A stretch of DNA of 7,491 bases, taken from assembly GCA_026713205.1 (NCBI GenBank), contig JAPOOY010000261.1, positions 1-7,491 on the forward strand. Reading direction: 5' to 3'. Numbering within the stretch: the first letter of the stretch is position 1; every line of letters starts with the position of its first letter. The notes under the pieces are model-generated. The model ran no database searches. It was given only the letters and a program-made list of their open reading frames with translations, and was not told the origin of the DNA. The translations under genes and the position numbers were made by a program. Below are positions 1 through 5,592 of this stretch, one piece after another. The DNA comes from Bdellovibrionales bacterium. GTDB taxonomy: Bacteria > Bdellovibrionota > Bdellovibrionia > Bdellovibrionales > UBA1609.

Positions 1-141
1 ATACCGGTTTGAAAATTTCCGGTTCTTCATAAAAAAAAAGTGATTTCAGATACTTATATATGCAACAACGCCTTTCAGAAACTTTCCCGTCAAGAGCACA
101 AACACAAAGAATGGGACAAGGCGGCTGCTTATCTAAACTAA
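1..141 (+). CDS. Possible C-terminal tail of a rightward gene, perhaps frameshifted
   Basis: The frame ending at the TAA at 139-141 gives a protein-like tail (…FQKLSRQEHKHKEWDKAAAYLN), helical and charged, but it has a TGA at 10-12. The frame one base over is open to the window edge (YRFENFRFFIKKK) until a TGA at 41-43. The two join by a -1 shift inside the nine-A run at 31-39, so the gene may be intact with a slip or sequencing error, or it may be broken. A third frame ends at 30-32, so the true reading is unresolved. The TAA overlaps the stop of the leftward FHA gene tail to tail, as expected for two real convergent genes. I do not recognise a family. Confidence 0.3.
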
Positions 142-794
142 ACGAGGAAGGTGATCTTAATCTCCGTTTCACCAATAAACACGGTGTCATTATCTTTAAT
201 AGCTATTTGCCGGGTCTGCCGCCCATTCAACTGAACTGTTTCCGGAAAATCCGTTTTAAAAATAGTCTGCCATTTCCCGGGAGAAAGAACAAAAGCCTCC
301 GGTGGAGCTTTAGAGTCTAAAAGAGGCACATCCACGGAAAAGGAACCAAAATAACGGGGGCCATAAGTGAGAGTAAAACGAGCGCCTTTTTGCGGACCGG
401 ATAAAAACTCCACACCTAAAGAACAGGGAAAAAAAGACATGTCTTTTGGACGATCAGAAACGCGAAGCACATTATCCTTTAAAATTTCCTTCCAAATCTC
501 TTCAGGCATTTCCAAAAAAACCACTTGAAACTCACTTTTTCCAATAGTGAATTTAGAATTTTTTTTTAATAAAACTTTTGATTGTTTTTTTCCATTCACA
601 AAAACACCGTTCTTGGAATTCAAATCCGTGAGGAAAAGGTGACCCTTTGAATTCAGTTTAATTTCCGCATGAGGATCGGAGGCCGCAGGATCATTCAACG
701 CAATATCCCCCTGTCGGCGTCCCAATTTGAGACTCTCTGATATAAGAAATTTACGACCTTCTAAAGGACCCGTGAGAGACCGAATAACATACAT
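138..794 (-). CDS. FHA-domain protein with a second degenerate FHA-like half
   Basis: This 218-residue cytoplasmic protein probably binds phospho-threonine peptides and so links a Ser/Thr kinase to a partner; no kinase is visible nearby. Residues 1-93 form a recognisable FHA domain with G25-R26, S39-x-x-H42 and N62-G63, then V-N67-G68 and a closing strand ending in IGKSEFQVVF. A helical linker (about 95-118) leads to residues 126-218, which repeat the same layout: 'SGPQKGARFTL' echoes 'TGPLEGRKFLI', LNG at 189-191 echoes VNG, and IGETEIKITF echoes IGKSEFQVVF. The second half lacks the Gly-Arg and Ser-x-x-His binding residues. There is no signal peptide or membrane segment. I chose the ATG at 794 over an in-frame TTG at 812 because GGAGGGGAG sits seven bases before the ATG and would otherwise be translated. 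FHA assignment is firm; the biological role is unknown. Confidence 0.9.
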   Translation of the reverse strand: MYVIRSLTGPLEGRKFLISESLKLGRRQGDIALNDPAASDPHAEIKLNSKGHLFLTDLNSKNGVFVNGKKQSKVLLKKNSKFTIGKSEFQVVFLEMPEEIWKEILKDNVLRVSDRPKDMSFFPCSLGVEFLSGPQKGARFTLTYGPRYFGSFSVDVPLLDSKAPPEAFVLSPGKWQTIFKTDFPETVQLNGRQTRQIAIKDNDTVFIGETEIKITFLV

Positions 795-801
795 TTTTAA
801 T

Positions 802-810
802 CTCCCCTCC
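802..810 (-). promoter_or_regulatory. Strong ribosome binding site of the FHA gene
   Basis: On the minus strand this reads GGAGGGGAG, seven bases before the ATG at 794. It decides the start: an in-frame TTG at 812 would bury the site inside the coding region. Confidence 0.75.
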
Positions 811-852
811 AACTAAAACCCACAAATAATCCGCTCATTCATGGCACTATGA

Positions 853-873
853 TTAAACTTTAGTCCAGTTTAA
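853..873. repeat. Inverted repeat between divergent genes
   Basis: The arms TTAAACT (853-859) and AGTTTAA (867-873) are perfect inverted copies around a seven-base spacer. They lie between the divergent FHA gene and the small-protein gene, about 60 bp upstream of the FHA start. The position suits an operator for a dimeric regulator, but no regulator is identified. Confidence 0.4.
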
Positions 874-907
874 ACCGATAAATTAAGCGTGTCATCCATT
901 TTATCCC

Positions 908-936
908 TTGATTATATGGGCTGGTGAAAATTAAAT
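908..936 (+). promoter_or_regulatory. Candidate sigma70-type promoter for the small-protein gene
   Basis: TTGATT at 908-913 and TTAAAT at 931-936 are separated by 17 bases, each matching four of six consensus bases. The -10 ends 24 bases before the ATG at 961, leaving a short leader that includes the ribosome binding site. Confidence 0.4.
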
Positions 937-960
937 AGAAGCTATGTTCAGGGAGGAACT

Positions 961-1278
961 ATGAAAATAGAAAAAAAACAATTAAAAGAAATTGAATTCT
1001 TATTCAATCAATCCGCCAAAGGTCTTCACCTTTTGTTTGATGATAAAACCAGATTGACTGACATACTAAGAGAACCCACTCAGGAGCAGCACTTTTTCAG
1101 CTCTGAAAATATGAAGCGAATACAAATTCTATTTACAGACCTTATTTCCAAAAAAACCTTTCAGGATAAAAAAGAATACTTAAGACAACTAAATTCCGAA
1201 AACTTTGAGATCCTGGTACGCACTTATTTTCACATTGTGGATAATACCCTGCTCACAGGAACAAAGAATCTGCATTAA
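961..1278 (+). CDS. Small helical protein of unknown function (105 aa)
   Basis: I do not recognise this family. The start is well supported: AGGGAGGA at 950-957 lies just before the ATG. The protein looks soluble and mostly alpha-helical: a Lys/Glu-rich first helix (about 4-25), a short acidic turn (FDDKTRLTDILRE, 26-38), a longer helix around 47-77, and a C-terminal helix (EILVRTYFHIVDNTLL, 83-98). It has no cysteine, signal peptide or membrane segment, so an enzyme with a metal or thiol site is unlikely and a protein-protein adaptor is possible. It is divergent from the FHA gene and 88 bp upstream of menD on the same strand. Co-transcription with menD is possible because no terminator is visible between them, but the gap is wide. 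Confidence 0.75.
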   Translation: MKIEKKQLKEIEFLFNQSAKGLHLLFDDKTRLTDILREPTQEQHFFSSENMKRIQILFTDLISKKTFQDKKEYLRQLNSENFEILVRTYFHIVDNTLLTGTKNLH

Positions 1279-1366
1279 AAGCGATCTAAAGAACGAGCCT
1301 AATACTCTTTCAATAAAAATTCTCCCGACATTATATACGGATCGGGATTGAGTTCTGAGGTTTTCT

Positions 1367-2941
1367 GTGAATATCTCTTTGGCAAGTCGTATTATAACCG
1401 ATCTGACCCACCGCGGAGTGAAAACCTTTTGTCTCTGTCCCGGAGGCCGATCAGCCCCCTTTGTGGAAGTCCTCTCTCAAAGCAAGGGACTGGAGATTCT
1501 CTCTTTTTTTGAAGAAAGGTCGGCCTGTTTTTTTGCCTTAGGACGAACGAAAAGAGATCTTTGTCCCACAGCCGTGATCACCACTTCCGGAACAGCCGTG
1601 GCGGAATTGCTGCCTGGAGTGATAGAAAGTCATTACAACCATTTGCCTCTGGTTCTCATCACTGCAGATCGGCCCTTTGGATACGGAAAAAAGGGAGCGC
1701 CACAAACCCTTAAGGATCCTCTGGAAATTTTCACCCCCTATACAGCGTTTTCCGTGAATATTTTTGAAATAAACGATCTTCATCAGCTGAAAAACTGGTC
1801 GGCAGAAAAGGGGAGCGTTCATCTCAATGTGGCTTTTGACATTCCCCTTGTGGATGAATCCATACCCTCTTTGAACTTAAGCCCTTCCTCTTTACCTTCT
1901 CTCTATCCAAAAAAATTTATGAAAACTTCAGATTCAAAATGGGAGAATTTTTTTCACTCCTGTCAAAAACCTTTGCTTCTTGTGGGAGAATTGAAAAAAG
2001 AAGAGGTTGAATCTGTTCAAACTCTTTTGGAAAATTATTCCGGCGCTATTTTTACAGAGCCTTTATCCCAACTTCAATTTATTAAAAACCGTCTGACCTC
2101 AGGAGAAAACATTCTTACCTACGCCTGGAACAGGAAAGCCATAGATGGAGTGATTCGCTTGGGAGGTATTCCCCGAACCCGTTTTTGGAGAGATCTGGAA
2201 AAATCATCTCTTCCTGTTTTAAATCTTTCTTCTCCTCCCTTTTATTCCGGCCTTTATAAAGATTCTTTTCATAGTCCTCTCTTAAAATCACTTCCCTCAC
2301 TCTCCCAACATTTATCCTCTCTTAAACCAAAATGTGAAGATTTAAAACGCACTGATCAACAACTCTCAAAAAAATGGTTGGAAATTCTTAAATTACATCC
2401 TCTCAGCGAACCCCATTGGATATGGAGGCTCAAACAAGCTCTTCCCCAAAACAGCAAGGTTTTTTTAGGAAACAGCCTCCCTATACGAGTATGGGATTTG
2501 GTCTCGTTGAACCGAGATACACACTGCAATATCACAGGGCAGGGTGGTGTAAATGGTATTGATGGTTTGATATCCCGCTTTTTAGGAGAGTGTGAATCAT
2601 CTCAGGAAAACTGGGCTTTCCTTGGAGATTTAAGCGCGCTGTATGACATGCAAGGGCTGTGGATATCCCATAAAGTCCCCCCCTGGACACTCGTCATTAT
2701 AAACAATTCCGGAGGACAGATTTTTTCCCGCTTGCACTCAAATCCCGCCTTCTTAAACCAGCACTCTTTATCCTTTGCCCCTTTGACAAAAATGTGGGGG
2801 TTGGACTATGAATTTTACTCAAACCCCCAAGAATTTCATTTTACAAAAACCACAAAACCCCGTCTGATAGAAATAAAACCGGATAATCAGGCCACGACCC
2901 AATGTTTCCAAGCCTATGAATCACTCTTTCCAGGTAAATGA
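1367..2941 (+). CDS. menD: MenD, SEPHCHC synthase (menaquinone biosynthesis)
   Basis: MenD uses thiamine diphosphate to decarboxylate 2-oxoglutarate and add the product to isochorismate, giving SEPHCHC in the menaquinone pathway. The 524 residues are a little short against about 556 in E. coli. The N-terminal pyrimidine-binding domain shows CPGGRSAP (24-31), the catalytic Glu of EER (E50), SGTAVAELLP and ITADRP. The C-terminal domain shows GNSLPIR (368-374), GIDG (397-400), the diphosphate/Mg motif GDLSALYD ending in NN (420-447) and GGQIFS. The middle domain (about 170-340) is diverged. The residue matching E. coli Arg413 appears to be Gly393, which is unusual. The GTG start has TGAGG six bases upstream. 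No other men gene is in the window, so the pathway must be dispersed if it works. The MenD assignment is firm, activity less so. Confidence 0.95.
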   Translation: MNISLASRIITDLTHRGVKTFCLCPGGRSAPFVEVLSQSKGLEILSFFEERSACFFALGRTKRDLCPTAVITTSGTAVAELLPGVIESHYNHLPLVLITADRPFGYGKKGAPQTLKDPLEIFTPYTAFSVNIFEINDLHQLKNWSAEKGSVHLNVAFDIPLVDESIPSLNLSPSSLPSLYPKKFMKTSDSKWENFFHSCQKPLLLVGELKKEEVESVQTLLENYSGAIFTEPLSQLQFIKNRLTSGENILTYAWNRKAIDGVIRLGGIPRTRFWRDLEKSSLPVLNLSSPPFYSGLYKDSFHSPLLKSLPSLSQHLSSLKPKCEDLKRTDQQLSKKWLEILKLHPLSEPHWIWRLKQALPQNSKVFLGNSLPIRVWDLVSLNRDTHCNITGQGGVNGIDGLISRFLGECESSQENWAFLGDLSALYDMQGLWISHKVPPWTLVIINNSGGQIFSRLHSNPAFLNQHSLSFAPLTKMWGLDYEFYSNPQEFHFTKTTKPRLIEIKPDNQATTQCFQAYESLFPGK

Positions 2942-2986
2942 ATAAAAAACAGGAATATTCAAACACGATCAGATACGAGGCAACAC

Positions 2987-3403
2987 TCATCCTTTAAGCT
3001 TCTTTATATCTTCATCATCCTCAATCAAAATATCCTGCATGGAACAAGCCTCTTCCGCGCTCTTTTTTTGGGTTTTCTCCAAAAACTGACGGGATATTCG
3101 TCCCGCTTGTACTTTATCCTCCTGTCCTGACAAATCAATCACCACACTGCCGAAACAATAAAGCTGGCAGGAAAGCCTCCTTTGATCCATATAGTGTCCC
3201 TGCCCTATAAGATTCAGCTCCTTTTCTGAAGGAGATAGGACATGGGATTCGCCCTCCTTTAAAAAGACACGACAGTCTCCGCAACTGCACATTCCATTAC
3301 AAGAGGATTGAATGTCCAAACCATTTTCTCTGGCAATTTCCAGAATGTTCTTATCGGGATCCAAATCCACTTCCACATTTTGAGGAATAAATTTTATCTT
3401 CAT
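2987..3403 (-). CDS. [2Fe-2S] ferredoxin, adrenodoxin/Isc type
   Basis: This is a small soluble electron carrier. Residues 1-95 form the beta-grasp ferredoxin fold. The cluster ligands are C35, C41, C44 and C79, a C-x5-C-x2-C-x34-C pattern as in adrenodoxin and Isc-type ferredoxin, not the plant-type C-x4-C-x2-C pattern. C79 lies in RRLSCQ, matching the usual R-L-(A/S)-C-Q. Extra cysteines at 39, 83 and 120 are not expected ligands. A tail after about residue 96 is charged and ends acidic (LIEDDEDIKKLKG); it may bind a partner. The ATG has GGAGGA (3413-3418) nine bases upstream. The gene faces menD tail to tail with a 45-bp gap. No isc genes are nearby, so the physiological partner (Fe-S assembly, a cytochrome P450 or another reductase) cannot be named. 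Confidence 0.9.
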   Translation of the reverse strand: MKIKFIPQNVEVDLDPDKNILEIARENGLDIQSSCNGMCSCGDCRVFLKEGESHVLSPSEKELNLIGQGHYMDQRRLSCQLYCFGSVVIDLSGQEDKVQAGRISRQFLEKTQKKSAEEACSMQDILIEDDEDIKKLKG

Positions 3404-3458
3404 CTGATTCCATCCTCCATTTGCTATAACTTTACATTTTTTTCCCTTTATTGGAAGG

Positions 3459-3487
3459 AATATCCCGCTTTAAACGAAAATAGACAA
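3459..3487 (-). promoter_or_regulatory. Weak candidate promoter for the ferredoxin gene
   Basis: On the minus strand TTGTCT (3487-3482) and GATATT (3464-3459) are 17 bases apart, each matching four of six consensus bases, about 55 bp upstream of the ferredoxin ATG. Spacing is ideal but the hexamers are poor. Confidence 0.3.
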
Positions 3488-3498
3488 AGTTTTCTACT

Positions 3499-3513
3499 AA
3501 ACCGGTCCGGTTT
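3499..3513. repeat. Perfect 15-bp dyad at the edge of the dispersed repeat
   Basis: AAACCGG and CCGGTTT are perfect inverted arms around one T. It overlaps the left end of the repeat at 3501 and lies upstream of the ferredoxin gene's candidate promoter. It could be an operator. The related half site AAACCGG recurs at 3641-3647, and a CCGG pair recurs at 3-22. Confidence 0.4.
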
Positions 3514-3576
3514 GAGTGTTGCGGTTTTTTTGATGAAAGAAGGATTACACCCTCCCTTAAGAGAGTGAGAAAGTCT
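3501..3576 (+). repeat. Dispersed repeat, copy A
   Basis: The first 55 bases align without gaps to 5495-5549: 47 of 55 identical by eye, with the block at 3531-3555 identical over 25 bases. Weaker similarity runs on to about 3576. Copy A sits between the leftward ferredoxin and tyrS genes; its right end forms the left arm of the hairpin at 3550-3606. In one forward frame it reads FFDERRITPSLK, close to FSDERRITPSIK in copy B. Confidence 0.7.
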
Positions 3577-3606
3577 GGGAGACTTTCTCACTCTCTTAAG
3601 GGAGGG
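3550..3606. repeat. Perfect long hairpin (27-bp stem, GGG loop)
   Basis: The arms at 3550-3576 and 3580-3606 are perfect inverted copies separated by GGG. The left arm continues repeat copy A, while the right arm has no counterpart in copy B, so it looks like an inverted duplication of the repeat's end. It lies 75 bp past the tyrS stop and could stop or protect that transcript, but neither side carries the T-run of an intrinsic terminator. Long perfect stems are also potential RNase III targets. Confidence 0.85.
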
Positions 3607-3680
3607 CTAACTTTATATAAATAAAAATCGTAAAACTTAAACCGGGTTGGTATATATCTCAACAAGAAACCGAACCTTAT

Positions 3681-5090
3681 CTATTGTACCTTGATTTCCA
3701 CGAATTTTCGTCGGCCGCAGCTTAAACGAAAAAACTCCCCTGCTTTTAAATTCCATTTTTCTTTATGATCGGAAAGCTTTTTTCCATCCGCCCATATTCC
3801 CTGATTATCCTTACGATAAATTTTTATCCCTCCTCCCTGAATTTGTCGGCGGGCCTCACTGGCGCTGGCGCAAAGTCCCACCTCCACAATCAAATGACAC
3901 ACCCAAATATCCTTTCTCGGTTTAACTGTTTTTTCCGGCATTTGATCGGGAAATCCTTTCTGGGAAAACACCTTTTGGAATTCCCCCTTTACCTTATGAG
4001 CCATATTCTCTCCATAAAAACCGGACACAATTCCAAAAGCCAAAAGCTCTTTCTCTGTTTTTGGATTTATCTCTGCCTTGGACAAATCCACACCCGCAAG
4101 AATCTTCCAGTAACGAAACATAAGTTCATCGGAAATCTTCATCACCTTACCGTAGATCTCCTTTGGAGTATCATTAAAAGCTATAAAATTATTCAGACTT
4201 TTGGACATTTTTTGCACTCCGTCCAATCCCTCTAAAAGAGGAAGAGTTAAAACGCATTGGGGAGGTTGACCTGATTTTTCCTGTAAGTCCCTGGCTAAAA
4301 GCAAATTAAAAAGCTGATCGGTGCCCCCTAACTCCACATCAGCCTCTAAGGCTACAGAATCATAGGCTTGAAAAGCCGGATACAAGAACTCATGAAGGTA
4401 CAAGGGCTTCCCGGACTGACGCCTTTCCTTGAAGTCATCCCTTTCTAAAACCTGATTCACAGTGATACGGGAGGCTACCTCCTCAATAAAAGCCCATAAA
4501 GCATCCCTATTCCCCCCACTGTTTCTAAAACTTGTCTTTCCGGAGTAAAACTCTGAGTTATAACAAATTTTTATTCTGTCACCATCCAAACGCTTTAAAT
4601 GCAAATATAAGTTTCGCAGCTTTTCCTCTTGAAAATAACTCTGTTCATCATTTGCTTCTTTCATAGAATCCCTTGTCTGAAATGAACTCTGTTTTTCATT
4701 AGAAGATGAGGCGACAGAGGAATGAAGCTCCTGTGTGACCTGTTGGATGTAGGTTTGAGCCTGATCTTTTACCTGCTTTCGCGAAAGAATGGGGCGTGTT
4801 TTATCTCGCCCCGTGGGATCACCGATACAGGCTGTCCAGTCTCCCACCACGAAATGCACTTCATGCCCCAACTCCTGAAACTGGCGGAGCTTGTTAATTA
4901 CAAGAGTATGCCCCAAGTGCAAGTCCGGGCGAGAAGGATCAAAACCCGCTTTTATTTTTAACGAACGATTTTCTTTTAATTTTTTTAATAACTCTTTTTC
5001 ATCAACCAGATCCACCACACCGGTTTTCAGTATTTCCAATTGCTCTTCCGGAGATTTTTTTTGTGAGGGTTTTAATGTTCCGCGACTCAT
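3681..5090 (-). CDS. tyrS: Tyrosyl-tRNA synthetase with an unusual insertion
   Basis: This class I synthetase activates tyrosine with ATP and charges tRNA-Tyr in the cytoplasm. It shows the HIGH-type motif HLGH (58-61) in KAGFDPSRPDLHLGH, GDPTGRDKTRP (90-100), the tyrosine pocket region YPAFQAYDS (237-245), GGTDQ (255-259), KMSKS (294-298) and a C-terminal S4 RNA-binding domain (about 395-460, ASEARRQIQGGGIKI). It resembles the TyrZ-like branch. At 469 residues it exceeds the usual 400-430. Most of the excess is a Ser/Gln/Glu-rich insertion at about 121-165 containing an internal duplication, plus about a dozen residues near 183-198. Both lie in the linker after the Rossmann half, away from the catalytic motifs, so activity is likely retained. 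A strong promoter sits so close to the ATG that the mRNA should be almost leaderless; no Shine-Dalgarno site or T-box leader is present. Confidence 0.97.
   Translation of the reverse strand: MSRGTLKPSQKKSPEEQLEILKTGVVDLVDEKELLKKLKENRSLKIKAGFDPSRPDLHLGHTLVINKLRQFQELGHEVHFVVGDWTACIGDPTGRDKTRPILSRKQVKDQAQTYIQQVTQELHSSVASSSNEKQSSFQTRDSMKEANDEQSYFQEEKLRNLYLHLKRLDGDRIKICYNSEFYSGKTSFRNSGGNRDALWAFIEEVASRITVNQVLERDDFKERRQSGKPLYLHEFLYPAFQAYDSVALEADVELGGTDQLFNLLLARDLQEKSGQPPQCVLTLPLLEGLDGVQKMSKSLNNFIAFNDTPKEIYGKVMKISDELMFRYWKILAGVDLSKAEINPKTEKELLAFGIVSGFYGENMAHKVKGEFQKVFSQKGFPDQMPEKTVKPRKDIWVCHLIVEVGLCASASEARRQIQGGGIKIYRKDNQGIWADGKKLSDHKEKWNLKAGEFFRLSCGRRKFVEIKVQ
4630..4702 (-). repeat. In-frame tandem duplication inside tyrS
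   Basis: The 25-base segments 4630-4654 and 4678-4702 match at 20 of 25 bases, 48 bases (16 codons) apart. In protein they give NDEQSYFQ (147-154) and NEKQSSFQ (131-138). The duplication builds most of the synthetase's extra insertion. Its divergence shows it is old enough to have been kept in frame. Confidence 0.6.
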
Positions 5091-5101
5091 TATGTGAATA
5101 T

Positions 5102-5129
5102 ATTATATGAGGACCAATAGCCCTGACAA
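5102..5129 (-). promoter_or_regulatory. Strong sigma70-type promoter of tyrS
   Basis: On the minus strand TTGTCA (5129-5124) and a perfect TATAAT (5107-5102) are 16 bases apart. Only 11 bases separate the -10 from the tyrS ATG at 5090, so transcription should begin about four or five bases before the start codon. It overlaps the first codons of the ankyrin frame on the other strand. Confidence 0.7.
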
Positions 5130-5418
5130 CAAAGATAATATCAATGCCACAGGTAAGGAGGGAAACTCCGCCTTATCCTTAGCTAAAAGCGAAGGTTATA
5201 CACAAATTGCCTCACTTCTTGAGGAAGCGGGAGCTATCTCAAGACCAATTAAAGACTCTTTTCTCAATATAAAAAGGAGCCTTAAAAAAATATTCTATCC
5301 AAAGAAAACAGATGAGGGGATTCAACTCAGACAGACAGCCACAAAATCAGAAGATAAGAAAAATCACTCTTCATCTCTTTTTGAAAGAATAACCTCCTTT
5401 ATAAAGGGTTTATTTTAA
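5107..5418 (+). CDS. Single ankyrin-repeat protein or 5'-truncated remnant
   Basis: The frame encodes 103 residues. Residues 11-44 fit one ankyrin repeat: N-A-x-G-K-x-G-N-S-A-L-x-x-A, then GY-x-x-I-A-x-LL, ending in EEAGA. The rest is a basic tail and a short amphipathic end (SLFERITSFIKGLF). Ankyrin repeats normally work as stacks of three or more, so one repeat at the very N-terminus suggests that the 5' part of a longer gene is lost. There is no Shine-Dalgarno site before the ATG; a stop lies 12 bases upstream, and the start sits inside the leftward tyrS promoter. Intact reading over 103 codons argues against advanced decay. It may be a small real protein, a final capping repeat, or a fossil; I favour a remnant. 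Confidence 0.45.
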   Translation: MRTNSPDNKDNINATGKEGNSALSLAKSEGYTQIASLLEEAGAISRPIKDSFLNIKRSLKKIFYPKKTDEGIQLRQTATKSEDKKNHSSSLFERITSFIKGLF

Positions 5419-5494
5419 TTCCACATCCCTTCCCTCAAAAAAGTTTTTACAATCTTCCGGCTGAGTTCCAAGAGTTACAAAAATAAATGAATAT

Positions 5495-5570
5495 ACCGAT
5501 TGTGTTTGAGTTTTACAGTTTTTCTGATGAAAGAAGGATTACACCCTCCATTAAGAAAATAGAGGTGTCA
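5495..5570 (+). repeat. Dispersed repeat, copy B
   Basis: This is the partner of 3501-3576, in the same orientation, with an exact 25-base match at 5525-5549. Unlike copy A it is not followed by a palindrome. It lies between the ankyrin frame and the flavoenzyme gene, about 190 bp before the latter's start. Confidence 0.7.
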
Positions 5571-5592
5571 AAAGGGAGTTCGGATTTGACAC
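5565..5592. repeat. Inverted repeat overlapping a TTGACA
   Basis: The arms GTGTCAAA (5565-5572) and TTTGACAC (5585-5592) are perfect, with a 12-base loop. The right arm contains a consensus -35 hexamer, so it could be an operator over a promoter of the flavoenzyme gene, but no fitting -10 follows. Confidence 0.4.

Noticed and set aside
1331..1337. TATATA as a -10 for menD
   Set aside because: No acceptable -35 lies 16-18 bases upstream (TTCAAT matches only three of six).
3308..3568. Forward open frame of 86 codons over the ferredoxin start
   Set aside because: It runs antisense to the Cys-rich core of a clear ferredoxin gene, has no ribosome binding site and gives no family-like protein.
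3550..3606. Reading the long hairpin as an ordinary intrinsic terminator of tyrS
   Set aside because: Neither strand has a T-run directly after the stem, and the stem is far longer than usual terminators. Termination is possible but not shown.
3765..4235. Forward open frame of 156 codons inside tyrS
   Set aside because: It is antisense to the conserved KMSKS and S4 regions of the synthetase, which fully explain the sequence.
4653..4662. Ten-base match to the repeat core (reverse strand) inside tyrS
   Set aside because: CTTCTTTCAT is short, AT-rich and inside coding sequence; a chance match is the better explanation.
3501..5570. Composite transposon or insertion sequence bounded by the two repeats
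   Set aside because: The repeats are direct, there is no transposase, and the segment between them holds tyrS, an essential gene.
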